Assembly (NCBI RefSeq): GCF_900109375.1
Contig: NZ_FOAB01000001.1
Coordinates: 248,001 to 312,000, forward strand
Direction of reading: 5' to 3'
From: Aquimarina amphilecti
Lineage (GTDB): Bacteria > Bacteroidota > Bacteroidia > Flavobacteriales > Flavobacteriaceae
DNA: 64,000 bases
In this document: positions 55,457 through 63,495 of the stretch, one piece after another
Numbering within the stretch: the stretch's first letter is position 1
How the letters are laid out: every line of letters begins with the position of its first letter
Program-made: the position numbers and the translations under genes
Notes under the pieces: generated by a model
Seen by the model: only the letters and a program-made list of their open reading frames with translations
Databases searched by the model: none
Told to the model about the DNA's origin: nothing

Positions 55457-57610
55457 ATGAAAAGTATAACAACTCCTTCTGTAAGCAGAAGGTCATTTAT
55501 AAGAACATCAGCTTTAGCAGGTGGAGGAATCTTAATTGGTTTTAACTTATTTCAAGCGTGTAAACCAGAAGTTGCACCACCAGTAGATATAGCAGACCTT
55601 AACTTTAATGATTTTAATGCTTTTATTAAAATAGCTGATAATGGTAAGGTTACTATTTTTTCTCCTAATCCCGAAATCGGACAAGGTGTAAAAACATCTA
55701 TGCCAATGTTAATAGCAGAAGAATTAGATGTTGATTGGGGTAATGTTCTTGTAGCTCAAGGTGCATTAGATACCAAAAACTTTACAAGACAAGTTGCAGG
55801 AGGTAGTCAATCTCTAAGACATGGATGGGAACCATTAAGGCAAACCGGAGCTACGGCGAGACAAATGTTGATCAATGCCGCCGCCTCTAAATGGGGAGTT
55901 GATCCTACTACTTGTAAAACAAAAAATGGAGTTATTTCTAATGGCAACGGAGAAACACTGGGATATGGAGATGTAGTAAAGGAGGCAGCTTCTTTAAAAG
56001 TGCCAGAAAATGTAAAACTTAAAGATCCTAAAGATTTCACCATAATAGGGAAGGATATTAATAATGTTGATATTGATAAAATAATTTCAGGAAAACCTTT
56101 GTATGGAATGGATTACAAAGAAGATGGAATGGCATATGTTTCTGTTTTGAGACCTCCAGCTTTTGGAAAAAAACTGAACGATTTTGATGCTACTGAAGCA
56201 AAAGCAGTAAATGGTGTTATAGATGTGTTTAAGTTTGGAGATAAAATTGCTGTTTTAGCAGAGAATACTTGGGCAGCAATGAAAGGTAAAAAGATCGTGA
56301 AAGCAAAATGGATGAACGATTCTGAGCTTGAAAATACCAAAGATCATGATAAGGTGTTATTAGATCTTTTAAATGGTAATGATTTTAATACAATGCGTGC
56401 TGATGGAGATGTAAAAAAGGCATTTGCCACAGCAGATAAGGTTTTAGAACGAGTATATGAATCCCCTTTTCTTCCACATAATTGTATGGAACCAATGAAT
56501 TTCTTTGCACATGTTACAGCAGAGAATGTTAAACTAGTGGGGCCAATTCAGACACCGGCAGGAACAGCCAGAAGAGTTGCTGAATTATTAGATAGAAAAC
56601 CAGAAGAGGTATCTGTGGATATGACTAGAATGGGAGGAGGTTTTGGTAGAAGATTATATGGGGATTTTGCATTAGAAGCAGCAGAAATTTCTAATATTTC
56701 TAAAAAACCTGTTAAGGTAGTATATTCTAGAGAGGATGATATGTCTGCAGGAATTTATAGACCTGCAATTAAATATAAAATTAGTGCAGCCATTAAAGAT
56801 GGAAAATTAATCGGATATCATTTAAAAGAAGCAGCCATTAACTCTAATATGTATGGATTAATTCCGAACTTTTTTCCTGCGGGAGCAGTTGAGAATTATC
56901 AAGTAGACGTAGCAAAATATGATAGTAATATAACTATTGGAGCTTGGAGAGCACCATATACCAATTTCTTAGCGTTTGCAGAACAAAGTTTTTTCGATGA
57001 ATTAGCTGAAGTGATGGAAGTTGATAATATTCAATTACGTTTAGATTTATTACAAAATGTAAAAGGTAATAATGATGAAAGAATACAATATTCTCCAGAA
57101 CGATTAGAGCAAGTGATTAAAACCGCTGTTGAAAAATCTGAGTGGGGTATGAAACCAGAAGGTGTTTATCAAGGTTTTAGCTCTTACTATTGTCATAATA
57201 CACATGTAGCGGAAGTTGCTGATGTAGTGTTAGAAAATGATCAGCCAGTAGTTAAAAAGATAACCTGTGTTGTGGATTGTGGTATTGTAGTGAACCCTTT
57301 AGGGGCAAAAAATCAAATAGAAGGTGGAGTTATTGATGGAATTGGTCATGCTATGTATGGTGATTTTTCGTTTAAAAATGGAGAGCCCCAGGATACAAAC
57401 TTTAATACGTATCGCTTGATCCGTATGAATGAAACTCCAATTGTAGAGACTCATTTTATAGAGAATCAAATTGCTCCGACTGGTTTAGGAGAACCGACAT
57501 TACCGCCGGCCGGTGCGGCAATTGCTAATGCGATTAAAGCGGCAAAAGGAGTACGATTAACAAAACAGCCTTTCGTTAAAAACATGAAAAACGAGACATT
57601 GTTAGGATAG
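55457..57610 (+). CDS. molybdopterin-binding subunit of an aldehyde/isoquinoline-type oxidoreductase
   Basis: This 717-residue protein has a Tat signal (SRRSFIRTSALAGGG), so the mature enzyme is periplasmic or outer-surface. It resembles the large subunit of isoquinoline 1-oxidoreductase-like enzymes: the molybdopterin-binding GGGFGRRLYGDF region and the catalytic Glu in GLGEPTLPPAGAAIANAI. There is no separate FAD subunit, as in this family. The substrate is unknown. It lies between the 2Fe-2S subunit and xdhC genes in an operon that also holds the cofactor-insertion genes. Confidence 0.93.
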   Translation: MKSITTPSVSRRSFIRTSALAGGGILIGFNLFQACKPEVAPPVDIADLNFNDFNAFIKIADNGKVTIFSPNPEIGQGVKTSMPMLIAEELDVDWGNVLVAQGALDTKNFTRQVAGGSQSLRHGWEPLRQTGATARQMLINAAASKWGVDPTTCKTKNGVISNGNGETLGYGDVVKEAASLKVPENVKLKDPKDFTIIGKDINNVDIDKIISGKPLYGMDYKEDGMAYVSVLRPPAFGKKLNDFDATEAKAVNGVIDVFKFGDKIAVLAENTWAAMKGKKIVKAKWMNDSELENTKDHDKVLLDLLNGNDFNTMRADGDVKKAFATADKVLERVYESPFLPHNCMEPMNFFAHVTAENVKLVGPIQTPAGTARRVAELLDRKPEEVSVDMTRMGGGFGRRLYGDFALEAAEISNISKKPVKVVYSREDDMSAGIYRPAIKYKISAAIKDGKLIGYHLKEAAINSNMYGLIPNFFPAGAVENYQVDVAKYDSNITIGAWRAPYTNFLAFAEQSFFDELAEVMEVDNIQLRLDLLQNVKGNNDERIQYSPERLEQVIKTAVEKSEWGMKPEGVYQGFSSYYCHNTHVAEVADVVLENDQPVVKKITCVVDCGIVVNPLGAKNQIEGGVIDGIGHAMYGDFSFKNGEPQDTNFNTYRLIRMNETPIVETHFIENQIAPTGLGEPTLPPAGAAIANAIKAAKGVRLTKQPFVKNMKNETLLG

Positions 57611-57613
57611 TAT

Positions 57614-58681
57614 ATGACGCATGAGTTTAAAGAAATAATTACTTCTTATAAAGAAGCTAGTAATCAGGGAATACGGGCCGTTATCGCAACTGTTGTTGAT
57701 GTTGATGGCTCGTCTTACCGACGTCCAGGAGTGGGAATGCTTATTCTTGAAAATAGCAAAATGACCGGAGCTGTCAGTGGTGGTTGTGTAGAAAAAGAAG
57801 TGCTTCGACAATCGCAATCAGTTTTTGCTAATAATAAAGCTAAAATCATGACCTATAATGGTAGATATCGTTTAGGATGTGAAGGTGTTTTATTTATCCT
57901 AATAGAGCCATTTTCCCTAAGTAGGGAGAATATTAAATCAATAGAAGAGTATTTAGTATCTCGCACACCTTTTGAAATTAGTTCTTACTATTCGAAAAAA
58001 GAAGGTTATAGTTTTAATTTTGGGTCTACGATCTCTTTTGGTGATTTAGATAAAATGAAATTCTCTAATCATTTTGATTTTCCTAAAATTAATGATGAAG
58101 ATTTAGACTGTTTTTTAAGAAAGATGGAGCCTTGTTTTCGCTTGATAATTATTGGTTCAGAACATGATGCAACTCAATTAAGTACGATTGCAAGTGCTAC
58201 AGGATGGGAAGTAGAGATTGTCAATACTCCAAAAACACCAAAAAATACGTCTGATTTTCCCGGATCTATAAAGGTGTGGAACCAATCTCCGGAGAATTTA
58301 GTTATTGATAAGGTGGATAAGCAGACTGCAATTATTTTGATGACTCATAATTTTGCTAAGGATCTACTATATCTGCAATCTATTAAAGATACATTACCTG
58401 TATACATAGGGTTATTAGGACCTTCTAGAAGACGAGAGAAGTTGCTTTCGGCTTTTATTGAATATTTTCCTGATGTAACCGATGAATTTATGGATTGTAT
58501 TTATGGCCCTGCTGGATTAAATTTAGGTGCCGAAACTCCCCAAGAAATTGCAATTTCAATTATTGCTGAGATTTTATCGGTAGTTCGTAATCAGAAACCC
58601 ATTTCATTACAGGATAAGATTGGAGGTATCCATGGGGTTACTAAACAAGTAATGTTTGATAAAATTTCTGTAGATAATTAA
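57614..58681 (+). CDS. XdhC/CoxI-family Moco maturation factor
   Basis: This 355-residue protein has the XdhC N-terminal signature (DVDGSSYRRPGVGMLI and GAVSGGCVEKEV) and a Rossmann-like C-terminal half (IIIGSEHDATQL, LLGPSRRREKLL). XdhC proteins bind molybdenum cofactor, help its sulfuration and insert it into hydroxylases. It starts 3 bp after the large subunit gene and ends overlapping the likely start of the MocA-like gene. Confidence 0.93.
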   Translation: MTHEFKEIITSYKEASNQGIRAVIATVVDVDGSSYRRPGVGMLILENSKMTGAVSGGCVEKEVLRQSQSVFANNKAKIMTYNGRYRLGCEGVLFILIEPFSLSRENIKSIEEYLVSRTPFEISSYYSKKEGYSFNFGSTISFGDLDKMKFSNHFDFPKINDEDLDCFLRKMEPCFRLIIIGSEHDATQLSTIASATGWEVEIVNTPKTPKNTSDFPGSIKVWNQSPENLVIDKVDKQTAIILMTHNFAKDLLYLQSIKDTLPVYIGLLGPSRRREKLLSAFIEYFPDVTDEFMDCIYGPAGLNLGAETPQEIAISIIAEILSVVRNQKPISLQDKIGGIHGVTKQVMFDKISVDN

Positions 58682-59276
58682 TAAAATCGCACATATCATA
58701 TTAGCTGCCGGATCCTCTAGTCGTATGGGGACTCCTAAACAGTTATTACCTTGGAAAAAAGATTGTCTGATAATACACGAAGTTAAAAAATCTCTAGAGC
58801 TAAACTTATCAGAAACCTATGTGGTGTTAGGAGCAAATTTCGAATTAATTCAAAAAGAGATCATTCATTTTCCTGTTCACGTATTGAATAATAAGGATTG
58901 GGGATTAGGGATGGGTTCTTCTATTACTTTTGGAGTACGTCATCTTATAAATAATCAAATAGATTTTGATGCTATATTAATTACTTTAGTGGATCAACCT
59001 TTAATAGATGTGAGTCACTTAAGCTGTCTTATTTCAAAATTTAATTCGAATCAAGACAAAATCATTGCTACCGGAATGAAGAATAAAATTGGCGTTCCGG
59101 CATTATTTCCAAAAGCTCACTATCAAGAATTGTTAGAGCTTAAAGAAGATTTTGGAGCTAGATATATAATAAAAAAGTATGAGGATGATTTACTAGTAAT
59201 TGATGGAGGCAATAGGACAGATGATATTGATACAATAGAACAGTACAACGCATTATTGGAAAGGGAAAAAGAGTAA
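58677..59276 (+). CDS. MocA-like Moco nucleotidyltransferase, non-canonical start
   Basis: The product is an NTP-transferase with loop HIILAAGSSSRMGTPKQLLPW, then LVDQPLID and ATGMKNKIGVPALFP, as in MocA (molybdenum cofactor cytidylyltransferase). The first ATG (58725) would delete the first part of the loop. The frame is open only back to 58674, and no ATG, GTG or TTG lies upstream of the loop. The codons ATA (58674), ATT (58677) and ATC (58686) remain. ATT 58677 overlaps the xdhC stop and gives INKIAHIILAAG; I use it here. A frameshift fusion with xdhC or a sequencing error are alternatives. Confidence 0.8.
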   Translation: MNKIAHIILAAGSSSRMGTPKQLLPWKKDCLIIHEVKKSLELNLSETYVVLGANFELIQKEIIHFPVHVLNNKDWGLGMGSSITFGVRHLINNQIDFDAILITLVDQPLIDVSHLSCLISKFNSNQDKIIATGMKNKIGVPALFPKAHYQELLELKEDFGARYIIKKYEDDLLVIDGGNRTDDIDTIEQYNALLEREKE

Positions 59277-59309
59277 TTATTGCAATTCTGATATATGAAT
59301 GAGAAGATG

Positions 59310-59317
59310 TATCTTTG
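59310..59317 (+). promoter_or_regulatory. -7 box (TATCTTTG) for the DUF493 gene
   Basis: An exact TAnnTTTG match 19 bp before the ATG at 59337 and 33 bp after the MocA-like stop codon. Confidence 0.55.
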
Positions 59318-59336
59318 GGCAAAAATTTTGTGATAC

Positions 59337-59630
59337 ATGAGTGATGCTCCAAATTCTGAAGAATTCTATAAAAAACTAAAAGTACAGTTAGCCGATACTG
59401 CGTTATGGCCGACAGCTTATTTATATAAATTTATTGTTTCTACAGATATTGAAAAAATAAGTCAAATTGAGAAAATATTTGATAATCTTGGTGCGGTTAT
59501 TACTACTAAGCAGTCTAAAAATGGTAAATATACCAGTGTTTCTATCAATGTGAGAATGAAGAATCCGGATCAAGTAATTTCCAAGTATAAAGAAGTGGCT
59601 GAGAAAGTAGAAGGAGTAATTTCTTTGTAA
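59337..59630 (+). CDS. DUF493 family protein
   Basis: This 97-residue protein has the ferredoxin-like alpha/beta layout of DUF493 (YbeD-like): WPTAYLYKFIV, then KNGKYTSVSINVRMKNPDQVISKYKEV. It may be regulatory, since relatives have an ACT-like fold, but no function is established. It has its own promoter. Downstream, 59631-59781 is AT-rich with no gene. Confidence 0.9.
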   Translation: MSDAPNSEEFYKKLKVQLADTALWPTAYLYKFIVSTDIEKISQIEKIFDNLGAVITTKQSKNGKYTSVSINVRMKNPDQVISKYKEVAEKVEGVISL

Positions 59631-59781
59631 CCAAAATATTTTTTTATACTTAAGAAGCATACTAATATTATTTTAGTATTTTGCAAAACAATTAATGAGC
59701 TACTGAAAAGTCTACACTTTAACAAGTCTTTTTTATAACTTACCATTCCTTTTTAGAGAAGCTCATATTACTATAGATTTT

Positions 59782-60456
59782 ATGGATGTTAACAATCATA
59801 TGGAGATAAATAATTTAGAATATAATACAGAGCGCGAAAAACTTATCATACCAGAGTATGGTCGTCATCTACAAAAAATGATTGATCAGGCTGTGGAAAT
59901 TGAGGATAAAGAAGAGAGAAATAAAGTAGCTAAGGCAATTATTGCTGTAATGGGTAATCTACAACCTCACCTTAGAGATGTGCCTGATTTTCAGCATAAA
60001 CTGTGGGATCAATTATTTATTATTAGTGATTTTAAGTTAGATGTAGATGCACCTTACCCTATACTTACAAAAGAAAAGTTAGAAGAAAGGCCAGAGCCAT
60101 TAGAGTATCCTCAAAATTTCCCAAAGTATCGTTACTACGGTAACAATATTAAAAGAATGATCGATGTTGCTATTAGTTGGGAAGAAGGTGATTTAAAAAC
60201 AGCATTGACCTTTACCATTGCAAATCACATGAAAAAATGCTATTTGAATTGGAATAAGGATACTGTGGATGATAAAGCTATTTTTAATCATCTTTTAGAA
60301 TTAAGTGACGGTAAAATTGACTTAAGAGATAGTACAGAAGATTTAAGTTCTGCTAGTGATTTGATGAGAGGTAAAAAGAAAAATTATCGCTCTAATACAT
60401 CTAATAAAAAGAATTATAGAGGCGGTAGCAATAACCGCGGTAAAAAACGTTATTAA
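59782..60456 (+). CDS. DUF4290 family protein
   Basis: This 224-residue cytoplasmic protein matches DUF4290 of Bacteroidota: LEYNTEREKLIIPEYGRHLQKMI, FQHKLWDQLFIISDF, and YRYYGNNIKRMIDVAI. The C-terminus is a basic, Asn/Gly-rich tail (KKNYRGGSNNRGKKRY) that could bind RNA. The start may be the ATG at 59782 or 59800. It is followed 32 bp later by murA, a conserved pairing in the phylum. Its function is unknown. Confidence 0.88.
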   Translation: MDVNNHMEINNLEYNTEREKLIIPEYGRHLQKMIDQAVEIEDKEERNKVAKAIIAVMGNLQPHLRDVPDFQHKLWDQLFIISDFKLDVDAPYPILTKEKLEERPEPLEYPQNFPKYRYYGNNIKRMIDVAISWEEGDLKTALTFTIANHMKKCYLNWNKDTVDDKAIFNHLLELSDGKIDLRDSTEDLSSASDLMRGKKKNYRSNTSNKKNYRGGSNNRGKKRY

Positions 60457-60488
60457 CCCATACCAACACCCATAACTATTCAACTTTT

Positions 60489-61805
60489 ATGAGTACTTTT
60501 CAGATAGAAGGAGGCCATCAGCTCAAAGGTGAAATTACACCTCAAGGAGCTAAAAATGAAGCCCTACAAATTCTTTGTGCAGTATTATTAACACCAGAGA
60601 AAGTAACAATTTCTAATATTCCTGATATTAGAGACGTTAATAAGCTTATAGAAATCCTTAGAAATTTAGGGGTTAAAATTCAGAAGCTAGGTAAAGGTAA
60701 ATATACTTTTAAAAGTGATGAATTAAATTTAGAATATTTAGAAAGTGAACAGTTTAAACAAGAAGGTAGTGGCTTAAGAGGTTCTATTATGATTGTTGGG
60801 CCTTTGTTAGGAAGATTTGGTAAGGGATATATTCCACGTCCTGGAGGTGATAAGATAGGACGTAGAAGATTAGATACTCATTTTGAAGGATTTATTAATC
60901 TTGGTGCAGAGTTCCGATATAATAAAGAGGAACGATTTTATGGGGTAGAGGCTCCAGAAGGATTGACAGGAACATATATGCTGTTGGATGAAGCTTCTGT
61001 GACAGGTACTGCAAATATTGTTATGGCTGCTGCTTTAGCAAAAGGAAAGACTACTATTTATAATGCGGCTTGTGAACCTTACTTACAACAGTTATGTAAG
61101 ATGATTAACTCGATGGGAGGTAAAATAGAAGGAGTTGGATCTAATTTATTGACAATTGAAGGAGTTGATTCTTTAGGAGGTTGTGAGCATAGAGTGCTTC
61201 CTGATATGATTGAAATTGGTTCTTGGATAGGTTTAGCAGCAATGACTAAAAGTGAAATAACTATTAAGAACGTAAGTTGGGAGAATTTAGGAGTAATACC
61301 TAATACTTTTAGAAAACTTGGTATTACGCTAGAGAGAGTAGGTGATGATATTTATATTCCCGCACATGTTGATGGCTATCAAATAGAAAGTTATATAGAT
61401 GGGTCATTTATGACTATTGCAGATGCCCCTTGGCCAGGATTTACTCCAGACTTATTAAGTATTGTTCTGGTAGTAGCCACACAAGCAAGAGGAGAGGTAA
61501 TGGTACATCAGAAGATGTTCGAGAGTCGTTTATTCTTTGTAGATAAACTTATAGATATGGGAGCTAAAATCATTTTATGCGATCCGCATAGAGCAACTAT
61601 CATAGGTCATGATTTTAAGTCTACTCTAAAAGCGACTACTATGGTGTCTCCAGATATAAGGGCTGGTATATCGCTATTAATTGCAGCTTTGAGTGCAAAA
61701 GGAACATCTACTATTCATAATATAGAACAAATAGATCGTGGATATGAAGATGTTGATGATCGTCTAAGAGCTATTGGAGCAAAAATTATACGTATAGATT
61801 CTTAG
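60489..61805 (+). CDS. murA: UDP-N-acetylglucosamine 1-carboxyvinyltransferase, Asp-type active site
   Basis: This 438-residue protein has the MurA fold (GGHQLKGEITPQGAKNEALQ; LDEASVTGTANIVMAAALAKG). The loop that in Escherichia coli holds the fosfomycin-reactive Cys115 reads RPGGDKIGRRRLDTH here, with Asp121 in the Cys position. Asp at this site keeps activity but is known to block fosfomycin alkylation, so intrinsic resistance is expected. It catalyses the first committed step of peptidoglycan synthesis. Confidence 0.95.
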   Translation: MSTFQIEGGHQLKGEITPQGAKNEALQILCAVLLTPEKVTISNIPDIRDVNKLIEILRNLGVKIQKLGKGKYTFKSDELNLEYLESEQFKQEGSGLRGSIMIVGPLLGRFGKGYIPRPGGDKIGRRRLDTHFEGFINLGAEFRYNKEERFYGVEAPEGLTGTYMLLDEASVTGTANIVMAAALAKGKTTIYNAACEPYLQQLCKMINSMGGKIEGVGSNLLTIEGVDSLGGCEHRVLPDMIEIGSWIGLAAMTKSEITIKNVSWENLGVIPNTFRKLGITLERVGDDIYIPAHVDGYQIESYIDGSFMTIADAPWPGFTPDLLSIVLVVATQARGEVMVHQKMFESRLFFVDKLIDMGAKIILCDPHRATIIGHDFKSTLKATTMVSPDIRAGISLLIAALSAKGTSTIHNIEQIDRGYEDVDDRLRAIGAKIIRIDS

Positions 61806-61826
61806 AAGTAAGAACTTATTTAAAAT

Positions 61827-61857
61827 AAAAAGAGGAGCTTTTATAGTTCCTCTTTTT
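61827..61857. terminator. bidirectional terminator between murA and the DbpA-like gene
   Basis: AAAAAGAGGA pairs with TCCTCTTTTT around an 11-nt loop. It lies between the convergent stop codons at 61805 and 61860. Confidence 0.7.
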
Positions 61858-61859
61858 TG

Positions 61860-63170
61860 TTATATGATCGACACGCGTACTTTCTTTTTCTTTAGCCTAG
61901 TATTGGTGACTTGTTCAATTACCTTTTTCGCTTTAGAAGCTTTCACAGCTACAAATGCACAGTCAGGCTTGATTTCAATAATACCAAGTTCTTCTTTACT
62001 TAACTTCCCTTGTTTAAAGAAAAGCCCTGCAATATCCCCTTTGGATATTTTGTCTCTTCTTCCTCCAGAAATAAATAAAGTTTTCCAATCTGATTGCTTT
62101 GGGATTGGAGCATCTTTTAATTCCTCTATTTCTGGATCAATTATGAAATCAGGAAGTTCTTCGTTTTTCCATTGCAAGATATAGGATGTGCCATCAGCAT
62201 TCATCCTTGCAGTTCTACCGTTTCTATGCGTAAATTCTTGATTCTTTAAAGGCAAATGATAGTGAATAATGTACTTGATCTCTGGAATGTCAATTCCTCT
62301 TGCCGCTAGATCTGTGGCAATAATTACTTTATGAGTTCCGTTACGAAACTTAATCAGGGCACGTTCTCTATCTTTTTGTTCCATACCTCCGTAAAAACAA
62401 CCATGACTTATTTTGTATTCTTTTAAAAAATCACTCACTCGCTGAATGGAGTCTTTATAATTACAAAAGATAATCCCTGGTTGATTTCCAATATGGCTAA
62501 GAGCTTTTACTAGTGTTGGTAATTTATCTTTTGTATCAGAGATAATACTTTTAATTTCTAATTGCGAAGAAGCTTCATCTAGATAATTGATTTGAACTGG
62601 ATTTTGTAATCCTACAAAATCAGGAACTGCTACTTCTTGTGTTGCTGATGTTAAAACTCTTTTTTGAACGTTTGGTAGATGTTCTATAATCTCTATCATT
62701 TCTTTTTCGAAACCAACCTCTAATGATTTGTCAAACTCATCAAGAACAATTGTTTTTATATGATCAGTAGAAAAACTATCTCTTCGTAGACGATCTGCGA
62801 TTCTACCTGGTGTGCCGATTAGAATAGCTGGGCGATGTCTTAGGTCTAGTTTGTCTTGTGAACCAGATCTTCCTCCATATACTGCATTTATTTTGTATCC
62901 TGTTCCCATATCCCTAGCTACTTGTTCAATCTGAATAGCTAATTCTCTAGAAGGCACTAAAACAAGGGTCTGAATTTCTGCACAACTACGATCCAATGTT
63001 TCAATAATTGGCAAGAGAAAAGCTAAAGTTTTACCAGTTCCGGTTGGGGATAACAACACTACATTGTCGCTAGAAGAAATTGCTAGTTTAGCCTCTTCTT
63101 GCATAGGGTTAAGCTTTTTAACTCCTAATTTTTGCAATATATTTTGCTGATTTTTTAAAGTAATAGACAT
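61860..63170 (-). CDS. DEAD-box RNA helicase, DbpA-like
   Basis: This 436-residue protein has a Q motif (LGVKKLNPMQEEAK), Walker A SPTGTGKTLAF, motif III SAT, and motifs IV-VI (ATDLAARGIDIPE, HRNGRTAR). The DEAD box reads DEFD. A C-terminal domain of about 75 residues (DKISKGDIAGLFFKQGKLS ... CAFVAVKASKAKKVIEQV) resembles the DbpA RNA-binding domain that targets 23S rRNA helix 92. The ATG lies only 4 nt from the end of its -7 box, suggesting a leaderless or nearly leaderless mRNA. Confidence 0.9.
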   Translation of the reverse strand: MSITLKNQQNILQKLGVKKLNPMQEEAKLAISSSDNVVLLSPTGTGKTLAFLLPIIETLDRSCAEIQTLVLVPSRELAIQIEQVARDMGTGYKINAVYGGRSGSQDKLDLRHRPAILIGTPGRIADRLRRDSFSTDHIKTIVLDEFDKSLEVGFEKEMIEIIEHLPNVQKRVLTSATQEVAVPDFVGLQNPVQINYLDEASSQLEIKSIISDTKDKLPTLVKALSHIGNQPGIIFCNYKDSIQRVSDFLKEYKISHGCFYGGMEQKDRERALIKFRNGTHKVIIATDLAARGIDIPEIKYIIHYHLPLKNQEFTHRNGRTARMNADGTSYILQWKNEELPDFIIDPEIEELKDAPIPKQSDWKTLFISGGRRDKISKGDIAGLFFKQGKLSKEELGIIEIKPDCAFVAVKASKAKKVIEQVTNTRLKKKKVRVSII

Positions 63171-63174
63171 AGGG

Positions 63175-63206
63175 CAAAGGTACAGCTAATTACTACTTAA
63201 ATTCAA
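63175..63206 (-). promoter_or_regulatory. promoter of the DbpA-like gene (TTG-N21-TACCTTTG)
   Basis: On the minus strand TTG (63204-63206) is 21 nt from the -7 box TACCTTTG (63175-63182), followed by CCCT and the ATG. The adjacent 63207-63495 stretch is AT-rich with no gene or repeat that I can recognise. Confidence 0.6.
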
Positions 63207-63495
63207 TAAAATTTTTAACTTAGAATTAATGTATTGTGTGTTTTTTGATATTTATTTTTTACAAATTGTAAAGTTTTTTTGATATATTACAATACACATT
63301 TATTTTATCTTACAAAGGTGGGCTAATTATTATTTTCTAAACTTTAGAGCCTTTACGAGGGTTTTTTAAGAGAAAATTCCCTAATTTTAAATGCACAATA
63401 CTTTTTTTAACACATTTTACACTTATTGATTTTACTTACTTAATTTTTGAGGCTTAGCAAGAATTTTATGCAAAACATTTAAAAGCTTAATAAAT

